From positions 11,917,001 through 11,981,000 of the forward strand of contig CM034099.1 in NCBI GenBank assembly GCA_019914945.1: 64,000 bases of DNA, given 5' to 3'. Below, in pieces: positions 47,700 through 59,515 of this stretch. The notes beneath the pieces are model-generated. The model was not told the DNA's origin, did no database searches, and worked only from the letters and a program-made list of their open reading frames with translations. Made by a program: the position numbers and the translations under genes. The DNA is from Typha latifolia (Eukaryota; Streptophyta; Magnoliopsida; Poales; Typhaceae). Numbering within the stretch: the stretch's first letter is position 1; each line of letters begins with the position of its first letter.

Positions 47700-49397
47700 C
47701 AAGAGTTTGGGACCCGTCACATTTGATTTTCAGAGCATGTGGATGAAATTCAAACAAGGAAACAAAGATGTGCGGCTTGATGGCGTTCGGTCTTTGCCGA
47801 TTCCTGCGATGCAGCTTATGGTGGGGCTGCCTTGCGCGTATGATTTGGCCTATCTTCTTTAGTTAGGACCTGCAGGAGATGAGCCTCAAACGAATTCAGG
47901 TACTACCATTGAATTGTCTAATTTATTAGATAATATTTCTGGATTGTTTGAGGAGCAATAGGAGTTGCCACCGAGGAGAGCAGCGGACCATCGCATAAAG
48001 ATTGTGCCCGGGGCTGCATCGGCGAACGTGAGGCCATATCGGTATCCGCATGTGCAAAAAGAAGTTATATCCAAGATAGTAGCCGAGATGTTGGAGCAAG
48101 ACCTTATACAACCAAGTCATAGCTCATACTCATCCCATGTGCTGTTGGTGCGAAGAAAAGGACGGGACGTGACGTATTTGTGTCGACTATCTGGCACTAA
48201 ATGCTATTACCGTCAAGGACTGGTATCCTATTTTGGTTATAGAGGAGCTGCTGGACGAGCTTGCAGGGGCGACTATATTCACCAAGCTTGACAAGAGGGT
48301 CGAGTATCATCAAATTAGAGTTCACCCGGCGTATGTGGATAAAACTGCATTTCAGACTCTAGATAGGCATTATGAGTTTTGGATGATGCCTTTTGGTCTC
48401 ACCAATGATCTAGCTACCTTTCAAGACCTCATGAATGATATATTTCGGCCTATATTGTGAAGATATGTCTTGGTATTTTTGATGACATATTGGTGTATAG
48501 TAGGACTGAATTGGAGCATTGACAGCATTTGGAGGATGTGCTAAATTTATTAAAGTAAAACCAATTGAAGATCAAGAAGTCCAAGTGCCTATGGGGAGTA
48601 CAATAAGTGGAGTATTTAGGCCACATCATTTCAGCGGATGGTATAGCGGCGGATCCTCAAAAGGTTGCATGCATGACCGCTTGGTCTATTCCTACTACTA
48701 CCACCGGATTGAGAGGATTTTTGGGGCTGACTGGATACTATCGCTATTTCATCGCCGGATATGGCAAGATCGCTGCTCCTCTCAATTTTTTGTTGAAAGA
48801 CTATTTTAGATGGATAGATGAAACCATTACAGCCTATGAAAAACTAAAAACATCAATGACGACGACGCATGTTCTAGCGCTATCTGACTTCACCAAAGAG
48901 TTCATTGTGGAATGTGATACATCCGCTGTTGGCATAGGAGTTGTACTAATGTAAGGAGGACGTCCTATAGCCTTTTTTAGTAAGTCTTTGTCACAAAAAA
49001 TCTCAGCAATTATCGACTTATGAGAGAGAGATGTTGGCAATTCTGCATGTGGTGATAAAGTGGAGGCCTTATTTGATTGGTATGCGATTCATTATCCGAA
49101 CCAATCGAAGAAATCTTCCATACTTTATGGGACAATGCATACACACTCCGGCACAACAGAGATGGACAAAATTGTTGCGGCATGATTATGAAATCCAATA
49201 CAAGAAGGGAACGGAAAATAGAGCGGCAGATGCACTATCGCGCCAACCCGATACCGCTGAGCTTACAGCCTATTCTTCTCCTACCTTCCCCTTCCTTGAC
49301 AAGCTGACGTATGCATGTACATCTGACATAGATATTTTGAGATTGTTGTAGGAGGTGATTGATAATACGGAGCGCCATCCAGAGATAGAGAGTCGAG
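47700..49397 (+). pseudogene. G1 RT and RNase H
   Basis: Linker 'GPVTFDFQSMWMKFKQGNKD', then RT from about 47,965 with 'KEVISKIVAEMLEQDLIQPS', '[17 protein letters not shown]' and 'MNDIFRPIL'. A stop after 'RPIL' and a one-base loss at the FFDD motif (about 48,470-48,490) break the frame. RNase H and connection: 'EYLGHIISADGIAADPQKVA', 'FLGLTGYYRYFIAGYGKIA' (48,607-48,954), and 'RWTKLLRHDYEIQYKKGTEN', 'AADALSRQ' (49,031-49,351). N1 inserted at 49,403. Confidence 0.85.
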
Positions 49398-49402
49398 GCG
49401 GG

Positions 49403-52400
49403 TGTTACGATCTAACCATATGGGTTAAGTTGAGTCAAGTTGAGTTACTTAGCTTTATCTTTCTGTTTTGAATTTCAAATAAATCGGATAATCCGCATGT
49501 GGATTCGATCTATTAGGATTTTACTCTTATAAATAGGGGTGGACATGAGTTGATAATGATCATTGAAAGAAATCTAAGTTTAGCCACATTATTTTCATCC
49601 TTATCTTTTTACATTAGCCATTGGATTGTCTTTATCTTCATAGGAATAGATCTTCACCATAGATCACTTTCAAGCATGCAAATCCTAGCCACCTCCTACC
49701 TCCAGCAGCCACCCTACTACACAGCCGTCCATCATCCTCCGACGACCGCCACAACGTCAAAAATTACTGCTCTACCCTCCCTGACCTTTCTCCACTATTT
49801 TATTTTATCTTTTCATCCCGATCTCTGAATTAGGTAAAACTAGAGCCATTAGAACCCTATCTCACGAGGCTACATCTATTTAAATTTTCATAATCATCCT
49901 ACGGACCGATCATTCCAGATCTGATCCATAATAGTGGTATTAGAGCCAACGTTCCTTGGAAGATGATAAACATGTGATCCAAGACCCACGAGGAGGGATC
50001 GACCATGGAGGACCAGGATCTCATCTCCATTCCTGTGAGAGTTGATCTAATGGCCCTGCCACCACCGCCAATAGTTGACGACGAGCCACCGACGTGGGGG
50101 AAGGCAATTTTTAAAGATTTTCTAATGAGATCACTAGATCTATGTAGAGGATGGACAAAGCTATTCAAGCCTTGGCGACAGCTCTCCTGACTCAGCACAA
50201 CCACCTTGTGCCGCCAGCACCGTCGGCCACAATGGAACAAACCCAAACGCAGGCACTATTACCAACTCGTGAGGGAGGGAATGAGTCAACCCAAATCGCG
50301 GCCTCAATACCTCCTCCGGTAGCGATGGGGACCCCTCCTGCCCTGCAAATGTTCCCAAATGCTGCTGCCATGTCGGAACCGCCCACAATAGTGTCTGTGA
50401 GGTCATCTTCCCCACCCGCGGTGGGAGGTAGTGTCGAAAACCCTAGCTTCCCACCGGTTGCTATCCAGACGATCACGGCCCCTACTGCCATGATCGATCT
50501 CTTCCACGAGGCCCCCGCACCTGAGCTTAGGCAGCCTTTCGCGCCGGCACCGGTTGGAAGACCGCCAGTCGCGGTGGTTTGTGCTGCAACAAATCCGCAA
50601 CTGGTGGCCGCAGGTCCGACGCTCCCACACCCACCGGTGGCCAATGGTGGCTTCCTAGGGCCGACTGCCGGCTAGTGGGGTGGCTTCGCCATAGTTTTCC
50701 ACCACCACTGCTCCATTGCAATGGGGTCACTAGTCCATTCCGCAGCCGCCGAGGGTCGGGGGACCGGCCGGTGACACACTAGGACCGCCGCTGCAATAGC
50801 TCGAGCCTGAACTCGAGTCTGGCCCTCCACTTCCACTCACACACCAGGACCGTCGCTGCAATAGTCGACTGTCGGTGATCCTCGATCGAGCCCAACCGCC
50901 GCTGCCCCCCATGCACCACCTTAGGGAGGCACCCCTAAGCTGAATTCCAAATTCAGCTTAGGGTTAGGTTATTGGAATGAAGGAGATGAAGCGCACGATT
51001 TTTGAGGCTGGACAAATTTTCGTGAATTGGTTCGATCACCTCGTGCGAACCTATTTGGAACCCAAGAACAAGACCCTGAGCATGAGTATGAGCTCGAGGA
51101 TGAATGGTGGAATGAATCGGTGGGCCTGCATCGTCAGATTGAGCTGAACTAATGTGCAGCCTGGGGGCGACATGAGCCAAACCCGTGGGCCTCTGACCCA
51201 CGAGACCAGCCTCGACCCTGAGGTCACTTCGCCTGTGATGACAGACCACATTTTGGGATCCAAGCTCGAACCATGAAGCTTGATTTTCTAAAATTTTCTA
51301 GAGGAGACCCGCTAGATTGGACCTATCTAGCGGAGCAGTTTTTCATGTACCAAGGAACGCCCGACCATTAGAAGGTCCAGCTTGCCTCATTTCACTTGGA
51401 GTGCATGGCGATTAGGTGGTACCAGTCGGCTAAGCAGACTGGACCATTTGAGTCTTGGCAGGACATTGCGGATGCGATTTGTGCTCGATTCGGTAGTACG
51501 AGGACTTTCAAGCCATGTTCACTAAGCTGACTTAGTCAACAACAGTTCGAGCTTTTTGGGAGGAGCTCGAGCGGATATCCAACCGAGTCACTAACTGGTC
51601 TAACTTGGCCCTAAAGAGTACCTTCATTAGTGGGCTTAGGCGTGACATTCAGGCTGAGGTCAAGGCTTTGAGGCCCACTACTTTTGAAGAGGCCTTTTCC
51701 TTAGCTGTTCTGATGGAGTCCAAGTTGGATCAACTGAACTAGATCCGGAAGGAGGAGAGAAGATGGCATCTGCCCCGACTCAGATTGCACCAATGGCTCA
51801 GCTTAATCGACAGATGATCACTCGTCGCTTTGTACCCAACAACTTGGAAGAGCGCCAAAGGAAAGGCTTGTGTTTTTACTGTGCTGACCGATTTACCCCC
51901 GATCATAAATGCAAGTGCTAGCCAGCCCACGTCATGTTCCTAGGCGGACTCGAAGAAGACGAACCCGAATCCACTGATTGGCACGACAAGTTATATGAGT
52001 ACAAGGACATGAGAGAGTAGTCACCTTGAGGACAATGTGTCAGAAGCATGGTGGATTGTTACGATCCGACCATATAGGTTAACTCGAGTCAAGTCGAGTC
52101 GAGTCAAATTAGTTACTTAGCTTTATCATTCTAATTTGAATTTCAAACAAATCGGATAATCCGCATGTGGATTTGATCCGTTAGGGTGGACATGAGTTGA
52201 TAATGATCATTGAGAGAAATCTGAGTTTATTATTATTTTTGTCCTTATCTTTTTACATTAGCCGTTGGATTGTCTTTATCTTCATAGGAGTAGATCTTAA
52301 CCGTAGATTCCTTTTAACCATCCAAACCCTAGCCACCACCTACCTCTAACAGCCACCCTACTACGCAGCTGTCAACCACCACCCTTGGCCGTCGACCACC

Positions 52401-52582
52401 CTGTGACGACCGCCACATCATCAGAAATTACTATTCTGCCCTCCCTGACTTATCTCCACTATTTTATTTTTATCTTTTCATCCCGATCTCCGATTTAGGT
52501 GAACCCTATCTCAGGAAGATGTCTCCACTTAAATTTTCACAATCATCCTACAAACGGATCATTTCAGATCTGGTCCACAATA
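49403..52582 (+). mobile_element. Gag-only LTR retrotransposon N1, near complete
   Basis: LTRs at 49,403-49,933 and 52,057-52,582 (both starting TGTTACGATC), primer site TGGTATTAGAGCCA (49,935-49,948) and target duplication GCGGG (49,398-49,402 and 52,583-52,587). Excision rejoins the G1 RNase H/integrase region. The 2.1-kb interior holds a proline-rich leader and a gag core with zinc knuckle, and runs straight to the 3' LTR with no protease, RT or integrase. This layout matches plant gag-only LTR elements (TR-GAG). The 3' LTR lacks ~28 bp that include the TATA box (TTATAAATAGGGG in the 5' LTR). Confidence 0.9.
50005..52020 (+). pseudogene. N1 gag
   Basis: Capsid/nucleocapsid-type protein of a non-autonomous element. 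The N-terminal frame starts MEDQDLISIPVRVDLMALP and shifts to a 174-codon Pro/Ala-rich frame (50,151-50,675). The gag core is further on: 'LDFLKFSRGDPLDWTYLAEQ', 'LASFHLECMAIRWYQSAKQ', 'STFISGLRRDIQAEVKAL', and a zinc knuckle LCFYCADRFTPDHKCK at about 51,869-51,916. It ends 'DWHDKLYEYKDMRE' at a stop (52,018-52,020), 36 bp before the 3' LTR. In-frame stops (e.g. 51,369) and frameshifts show it is no longer translated whole. Confidence 0.8.
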
Positions 52583-52587
52583 GCGGG

Positions 52588-53928
52588 TTGCTACTGGATC
52601 GAGGATGCATTTGGGTGCCTGCAAATGATGAATTGCGGTAGAAATTGTTGGAGCACTTTCACCAAACTCCAGAGGCTGGTCATCAGGGTGTCTTGAGGAC
52701 TTATATAAGGATATCTTAGAGTTGCATGTGGCCAGGATTGAGATAGGATGTGAGGAGTTTTGTCCGTGCTTGCGAAGTCTGTCAAATGGCTAAGGCAACC
52801 ACATTGAAACTGATTGGATTACTTCAACCTTTACCTATACCGGACCGTGTTTGGGAAAATATTTCTATGGACTTCATAAAAGGTCTTCCGCTGGTACGTG
52901 GTTATTCTGTTATCTTTGTGGTGGTTGACAGATTGAGCAAGTATGCGCACTTTTTGACATTGTTACATCCGTTTTCAACCAAGTCGGTGGTTGAAATTTT
53001 TGCTAGAGATGCTGCTCGGTTACATGGAATGCCATGCACAATTGTCTCGGATGGTGATCGTGTATTTATGAGTGACTTTTGAACAGAGTTTTTTAGATTA
53101 TAGGGGACTCAATTGAACTTCAGTTCGGCCTACCATCCACAGACGAACGGCCAAAACGAGGTGGTCAATCGAGGCATTGAGCAGTACTTGAGGTGCTTTG
53201 TTGGAGAGAGGCCGAGACGATAGTTGGAGTTCTTACCATGGGCGAAGTAGTCTTACAACACCGCCTACCATAGTAGCATTGGTATTACTCTATTTGAGAT
53301 GGTGTATGGATGCACGACTCCAACATTACGCGCTTATGATCCAGTGGCATCGACAGATCATATGGAGGTGGACTTAGCTTTGATGGATAGAGATGCCACA
53401 TTGAGAAGGTTGCGTGCTCATGTTAAACTTGCTCAAAATCACATGAAGCAAGTTTATGATTGTAGCCCTAGAGAGCAGGACTTCGACATTGGCAGTTGGG
53501 TGTTTGTGAGAGTGCAAACGTATCGACAGGTGACCCTGCGTCCGATGCATAAGCAAAAGTTAGCTCATCGCTACTTTGGTCTATTTCGGGTGTTGGAGCG
53601 TATTGGTCCGGTTGCATATCGTTTGGAGCTATCGGAGGGGTCGAGCGTGCATCCTGTCTTCCATGTTTCATTGCTGAGGGAGCGGATTACAGATCATGAG
53701 GTCGCTGGACCAGTTCTACTTGAGCCATTGGAGGAGATATAGATCATAGAGCCAGTTCATGCACTTACTAGGCATCGACGATGACATGGTACCAGATTAG
53801 AGATGGAGATTTTAGTTGAGTGGCTTGGCAAGCCATCCGATGAGGCGACATGGGAGTTGGAAACTAACATTTTGGAGCGTTCTCCAAATTTTCATCTTCA
53901 GGGCAAGGTAAGGGAAGCGTGGTGGGGC
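52588..53928 (+). pseudogene. G1 integrase and chromodomain (most complete in window)
   Basis: Zinc-binding end ('HFHQTPEAGH...', 'FVRACEVCQMAK'), then the DDE core: 'SMDFIKGLP' (first Asp), 'TIVSDGDRVF' (second Asp) and '[15 protein letters not shown]' (Glu). The C-terminal part 'GSSVHPVFHVSLLRERITDH' precedes a chromodomain-like 'MEILVEWLGKPSDEATWELE' and a tail ending EAWWG just before the LTR. Stops at about 53,080, 53,102, 53,221, 53,250 and 53,740 prevent a full product. This is the only integrase core here with all three acidic residues visible. Confidence 0.88.
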
Positions 53929-54775
53929 TGATACACTTAGGTAGGATCTTTTTTTATTGCATTAGTTGTTTATTTTCATTAAAATAAAATTTCCGTAAGT
54001 CGCGTTCGAACACAAGTGGGGTCGCATTCGAACACCCTTGCGAATGCCTGCATTAGGTTCGCAAATACAGAGAATGCAAAATGCACGTTCGAACACCTGC
54101 ATCGCGTTCACACATACAAAGAACTCCTTTTGTGCGTTCGAACGCGATCGGGTGCGTTTGAACGCTATCGACGGGAATCCTCTAAAATTAGGGTTATTTA
54201 TTATTTTAGGACTTGTTGGCTAGCCTCTATATATATGTGGATGGCAGCCAAATTCATTATGCTATTGAATTATTGATTTCTTGCCTTCTATCTTCTCTCT
54301 AGACTCTCACCCTCCTCCCTCTTCACCATCCTTCCACCTCTACCGTTGGCAAGGTTTCTCCTAACTTCTAATCTCCCTAGACTGTTGAGCCACCCCTCTT
54401 CTTTGGGATCTCGACTACGTCGTTCCCTTCATCTATATCCCTTAATAACATCCACTATCCACCTTCATCTCTATACCCATTCATAACCATAACATCCACT
54501 CCACCCGTCACCTCCACCATCACCCAAGTTATTCCCTGTTTTCGTCCTAGTTGTAGTTTGAATCTGGGAAGGACGTAAATACAAAAGTTGTAGATCAGGA
54601 TGCAATGAATCTAATCCACTTGGTTTCATAAATTTATAACTACAGAGGAATATCTGACAAATATTTTCCCATTGTTGCATGGACTGCTTCCTACAATAAA
54701 TTCAGATCGTGAGGAATTGTTCCGTAACCTATATTTTGGTACAAGAACCCATCAATTTGATACAAGAGCCCATCA
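53929..54775 (+). repeat. G1 3' LTR (family A)
   Basis: 847 bp, TGATACACTTAG to GAGCCCATCA. Palindrome array at about 54,003-54,165, TATA-like CTATATATATG near 54,227. Adjoins E1 gag at 54,776. Confidence 0.87.
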
Positions 54776-55164
54776 GCTGCCCCAACTTGCTTATGCTGCC
54801 ATTTTCAGAGCCTTGTGCTTTTGCTCCATCCTCACGGCTTTCTCGAAAGCCTCCTTAAGAATGGTAGGACAGAGAGCACAAACGTCTACCTGGATCTCCT
54901 CCTACGGCCCTGAAATAAAAGTGCTCATCAATGTCTGTTCAGGCCAAGGTGGTTAGCACCGACTACTAACTCTTTCGAATTCTGCTTGGTACTCCAACAT
55001 GGTTGTCCACTTAACCATTTTGCTTAATGTGGTAGCAAAGTCTTCATATACCGCTGTCCCAAATCTGCGTGTAATCCTCCTATAAAATTCTGCCTAACCG
55101 GTAAGTCCTCCACTTTGAACGGCCGATCGGTATGAATACAATGCCGTCTCCTGGAGAAAGCTTG
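54776..55164 (-). pseudogene. E1 gag core, part 3
   Basis: Minus-strand sense: 'YEDFATTLSKMV', 'TMLEYQAEFERVSSRC', 'STFISGP', 'ALCPTILKEAFEKAVRMEQK', 'ALKMAA'. Continues from 55,867 after the LTR-B insertion and would continue at 35,500 after ~60 lost bases. Several stops. Confidence 0.78.
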
Positions 55165-55866
55165 TGGTACGATCCTTCCTCGGCTATAGGCTCTGATACC
55201 AGCTTGATACGAACCCTCTTTTGGTGCTATGGCTCTGATACCAGATTGTTACGATCTTGCACGGAACTTTAAGATAAGATCCCGAAATATCCCGCCGTTG
55301 GATCACTGTGAAATTTTTATATGTTGTAGGCCCGGAAAAGAGCTTTCCAACGGATCTAGTTTCAGGCGAATCGGAGTTGGGGATCTCGAGATATCGTTCG
55401 TTTAGTAGACGAACGTCAGGATACTCTGTTTTTGGATTCCGTGGATGAAGGCACGAAATCCTGGGTAATGGTGGATTGTGGAGGGCCGGTGTTGATGGGG
55501 TGGCACCGGTGTAAAAGTGATGGTGGAAGGGTTATGGATGATGGAAAAGTTAGGGATAGCGATGGATAAATTGGAAGAAGGGGGAGAAGAGGGCCACTCC
55601 TAAGGGACTAGGGTGATTGGCCTGTCGAGGGAGATTAGAAGCGGCGTCGCCGGGGAGATTGAGGGAACGGGAGCGAAGAAGATGAAGGAGGCAAGGCAAA
55701 CTCAATTCTCAATATTCAATTCCTAATTTTGGTTGCCCTACACATACTTTTATAGGCTAACCAACAACACAATCTTATCCTAAAACTCAATCTTATCCTA
55801 AAACTCAATCTTATCCTAAGGTAAATCCAAACTCGAGACGACGTCGGTGAAGTCCGAATCGTATCA
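55165..55866 (-). repeat. LTR-B insertion carrying primer-site units at its end
   Basis: Duplication GCTTG at both ends (55,160-55,164 and 55,867-55,871). On the minus strand it runs from TGATACGATTCGG through the LTR-B body to GATCGTAACA (about 55,249), then continues for ~85 bp with two TGGTATCAGAGCC units (about 55,234-55,246 and 55,189-55,201) and ends GGATCGTACCA. The palindrome array is missing and replaced by a ~19-bp motif (CAATCTTATCCTAAAACT) repeated three times (about 55,770-55,820). Confidence 0.82.
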
Positions 55867-56224
55867 GCTTGCCATCTTCAACTTTGCGTCCTCTACTGTC
55901 CCTTGACAATCAAAATATTGCTCCACTTGAAACAACCAATCCGTCGGATCCCCCACTTGGAATTTTGGAAAGTACAAGTGTGCGGTTCTCCTCAGGATAG
56001 CATTGTCGAGCTTACGAAAAGACCTTGGTTCAGGTCTGAACCACTATGGTTGCTGCTCTACTTCTCGGAATCCTCGAACACGTCCAACACCATCTCCAAA
56101 GGGATCGACATATTTGTCAAAGTTCTAATCTTCTTCACCGACAAAGCGCACCGAGCCGCGCGCCTCCCAGGTTCCACCACCACTGGCCTCGAGTTGTGTA
56201 CCAGAGGTGGAGGATGTTGTATAG
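55867..56224 (-). pseudogene. E1 gag, part 2
   Basis: Minus-strand sense includes the gag core start ('FQVEQYFDCQGTVEDAKLKM') and, upstream, the Arg-rich region matching 'FRPEPRSFRKLDNAILRRTA'. It joins the gag N-terminus at 62,055 once G3 is removed: the bases across the junction (GATGTTG-TGTAGG-AATAGG) match 46,330-46,345 of G2. Confidence 0.78.
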
Positions 56225-56562
56225 TGATACATCATTTTAGAGTCTTTTATTATTGCATTAGTTATTTATTTTTATTAAAATAAATTTCTTGTAAGTCGCA
56301 TTCGAACGCGAAATGGGTCTCATTCAAACGCCTTTGCGAATGCCTACATTAGGTTTGCAAAAATAGAGAACGCGAAATACACGTTCAAACACGGTCGGGC
56401 GCATTCCACTTTGTTTTGTAATTTTTTAACTAAAGGATAATATTTGGTGAATAGTTTTCCTCGGTTGTACAGACTGCTTCCTATAATCAATTCTGATCTT
56501 AAAAGAATTGTTCCATACCCTATCATTGGTAGCCTATCAATTTGGTACCGTAAACCCTATCA
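56225..56562 (+). repeat. G3 5' LTR, internally deleted
   Basis: Starts TGATACATCATTTTAGAGTC; the part from the palindrome array to the leader, including the TATA box, is missing (jump near 56,405). Length 338 bp against ~850 bp for the 3' LTR without its insertion. The end carries a decayed primer-site unit (TGGTACCGTAAACC, 56,543-56,556). Confidence 0.82.
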
Positions 56563-56601
56563 AATTGGTATCAGAGCCAGGTGAACTTCAGACCTCCATC
56601 A

Positions 56602-57710
56602 ATGGTGGAAACAACGAAGATGGCATCAACAAGGAGATCAATGAAGAACACACCAACAAGGGAAGACTCAATCCAAGATAACCCTAACCGTGAGGCCGAT
56701 TCATTTGGAGTGACCACGGTAGGGCCGAGTCAACCAACATGCATGGGTGTGAACATGGGCTTGGCAAAAAACCTTAGAGGAATGTTCCAAACATTGCTGC
56801 ATAGAGTTGATGCAATACAGAATGATCATAATACTTTAAAGGAATATGCCATGAACCGATCGGCTTCGTCATCTCCTCAATGAAGATCGGTGCCTCAAGA
56901 AGGAACAGTAGTGGGACCACACTGAACTAATACCCCACAGGTCCAGGTGCGACATGTTAGTGTCAATGATCCTCTTTTACTTATGCCTACATCATCCCCA
57001 ACCTCCGATATAAAACCCAAGACCGGCGGTAGTGGAACCCGAGAGGCATGCGGAACTATTGCGCTTCGTCGATGAGGAGTATTGACACTTTGAGGATGAT
57101 GTTGATCCCTTCAGAGATAGTTATGGCCGAGCTTAAGGATTTAGAGAAGGAGATCAACATGCACAAAGATTCAGACCTCAACTAAGGATCTTTCGCGAAC
57201 CCAACAATGTTATTTGGAGGAGAACCGCACGATTAGACTTTCTAAAATTTCAAGGCGGTGATCCAACAGATTGAGTATTTCAAGTGGAGCAATACTTTGA
57301 TTGCCAAGGGACAGCGGAGGATGCAAAGGTCCAAATTGCAAACTTTCACCTCCAAAGAACGACATTGCATTGGTATTGATCGGTTATTCGTGGTGGAGTA
57401 TTTATCGGTTGGGCTAACTTTTGTAGTAGGATTACACGCAGATTTAGGACAGCGGTATATGAAGATTTTGCTGCCACATTAAGCAAGATGGTCTAGAGAA
57501 CGACCGTATTGGAATATTAAGCAGAATTTGAAAGAGTTAGTAGCCGTTGTGAGCCACCTTGGCCCGAACCTACATTGATGAGCATATTCATTTTAGGGCT
57601 GCGAGAGGAGATCCAGGCGGATGTTCGTGCTCACTATTTTACAACTCTTGAGGAGGCCTTTGAGAAGACCTGGAGGATGGAGCAAAAGCACAAGGCTCTC
57701 AAGATGGGCT
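56602..57710 (+). pseudogene. G3 gag
   Basis: Starts MVETTKMASTRRSMKNTPTR at 56,602 and stays open to 'NRSASSSPQ' (56,883). Later parts are frameshifted: 'FQVEQYFDCQGTAEDAKVQI', 'EYAAEFERVSSRCEPPWPEP'-like sequence and 'MEQKHKALKMG' near 57,680-57,710. There it is fused to 'LDAEPTTWFDVAIGDDTKLR', deleting the zinc knuckle and the protease active site. Confidence 0.82.
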
Positions 57711-59515
57711 GACTTGGATGCTGAACCGACCACGTGGTTTGATGTTGCTATAGGAGACGACACGAAGCTTCGGGCGGAGAGTTTGTGTCATCGGGTCGAT
57801 ATACGCATGGACACGATATCATTGTGGACTTGTATCCGTTGGCACTACGAGGAGCGAATATTGTCCTTGGCAATCAAGTATTACAGAGCTTGGGACCCGT
57901 CGCTTTTGATTTTCGAAGCATGTGGATAAAATTTAAGCAAGGAAACAAAGATATGCAGCTTGATGGCGTTCGTTATCCGCTGATTCCTAGGATGTAGCCG
58001 ATGATGGGGCTGCCTTGTGCGAGTGATTTGGCCTATCTTCTTCAGTTAGGAGCAGCAGGAGATGACTCTATCGAGTTGTCTAATTTATTAGATAAATTTG
58101 CTGGACTGTTTGAGGAACCGAAGGAGTTGCCACTAAGGCAAACGACGAATCATCGCATAGAGATTATGCCCGAGGCTGTACCGGCGAACATGAGGCCATA
58201 TTAGTATCCACATATGCAAAAGGAAGTTATCTCCAAGATGGTAGCCGAGATGTTGGAGCAAGTCCTCATCCAACCAAATCATAGCTCTTACTTATCACCC
58301 GTGCTATTAGTGCGAAAGAAGGATGGGACTACCGGGCACTAAATGTTTTCACCGTTAAGGATCGGTATCCTATTCTAATCATAGAGAAGTTGTTGGACGA
58401 CTTGCAGGGGCGACCATATTCAGCAAGTTTGACTTGAGGACCGAGTACCATCAAATTAGAGTTCACCCGGCAAATGTGCATAAAACTACATTTCAACTCC
58501 GAACAGGAACTATGAGTTCCGGATGATGCCCTTTGGTCTTACCAATGCTTCAACTACTTTTCAAGGCCTCATGAATGATATTTTTTAGCCTCTACTGTGA
58601 AGGTATGTCTTGGTATTCTTTGACGACATTTTGGTGTATATCAGGAAAGAATTGGAGCATTGGCGGCATTTGGATGATGTGCTGAACTTGTTGAAGCAAA
58701 AACAGCTGAAGATTAAGAAGACCAAGTGCCTATGGGGAGTACCACAAGTGGAGTATTTAGGCCACATCATCTCAGTGGATGGTGTAGCGACGGATCCTCA
58801 AAAGATAGCATGCATGACCGCTTGGCTGATACCTACTACTACCACAGGATGTCGAGGATTCGTGGGGCTGACCGGATATTATCGCCGCTTCATCGCCGGC
58901 TATGGCAAGATAGCTATCCTCTCACTTCTTTGCGGAGGAAGGACTCTTTTAGATGGACAGATGAAGCCACTACATCCTTTGAAAAACTAAAACCAGCAAT
59001 GATGACGGTTCCCGTTCTAGCTCTACTGGACTTCACCAAAGAGTTCATTATGGAATGTGATGCGTCAGGAGGTGGCATAGGAGCTATACTAATGCAAGGA
59101 GAACGTCCTATAGCCTTTCTTAGCAAGGATTTATCACAACAATCCCAACAATTATCAACCTACGAAAGAGAGATGTTGGCAATTCTACTTACGGTGACAA
59201 AGTGGAGGCCTTATTTGATCAGTAGGCGATTCATTATTTGAACCGATTAAAGGAGCCTTCTATATTTTATGGGACAATGTATTCACTCTTTGGCATAGTA
59301 GAGATGGGTCACAAAATTTCTAGGTTATGATTATGAAATCCAATACAAGAAAGGAACGGAAAATAGAGCGGCGAACGCACTATCGCGCCAATGCAATACC
59401 GCCAAGCTTGCAGCCTATTCTTCTCCAACTTTTCCCTTCCTTGACGAGCTGAGGTATGCATGTACATCTGACCCAGATGTTTTGAGATTGTTGTAGGAGT
59501 TATTGGATGATCCGG
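57711..59515 (+). pseudogene. G3 protease remnant, RT and RNase H
   Basis: After the protease remnant and linker ('LSNLLDKFAGLFEEPKELP'), RT runs from about 58,200 with several stops. The catalytic stretch '[10 protein letters not shown]' (about 58,613-58,642) is intact. '[20 protein letters not shown]' and 'FVGLTGYYRRFIAGYGKIA' follow, then RNase H 'LLDFTKEFIMECDASGGGIG', 'AILMQGERPIAFLSKDL' and 'YEREMLAILLTVTKWRPYLI' to 59,241, and 'YEIQYKKGTENRAANALSRQ' (about 59,330-59,390). Confidence 0.85.

Larger units (their letters stand above)
40885..54775 (+). mobile_element. Chromovirus G1, with two nested insertions
   Basis: 5'-truncated LTR-A (40,885-41,575), primer site (41,579), gag start (41,615-41,867), insertion block 41,868-47,653, short gag piece (47,659 to about 47,697), then a deletion jumping to the protease-RT linker, RT and RNase H (to 49,397), insertion N1 (49,403-52,582), integrase and chromodomain (52,588-53,928), 3' LTR (53,929-54,775). 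Both LTRs end in 'AGAGCCCATCA'. The gag reading is continuous across the excised block (…FKEFVM / NRLGSSSPRR…). Confidence 0.85.

Noticed and set aside
50192..50644. 150-codon minus-strand frame opposite the N1 gag leader
   Set aside because: Shadow of the GC-rich, proline-rich plus-strand gag frame.
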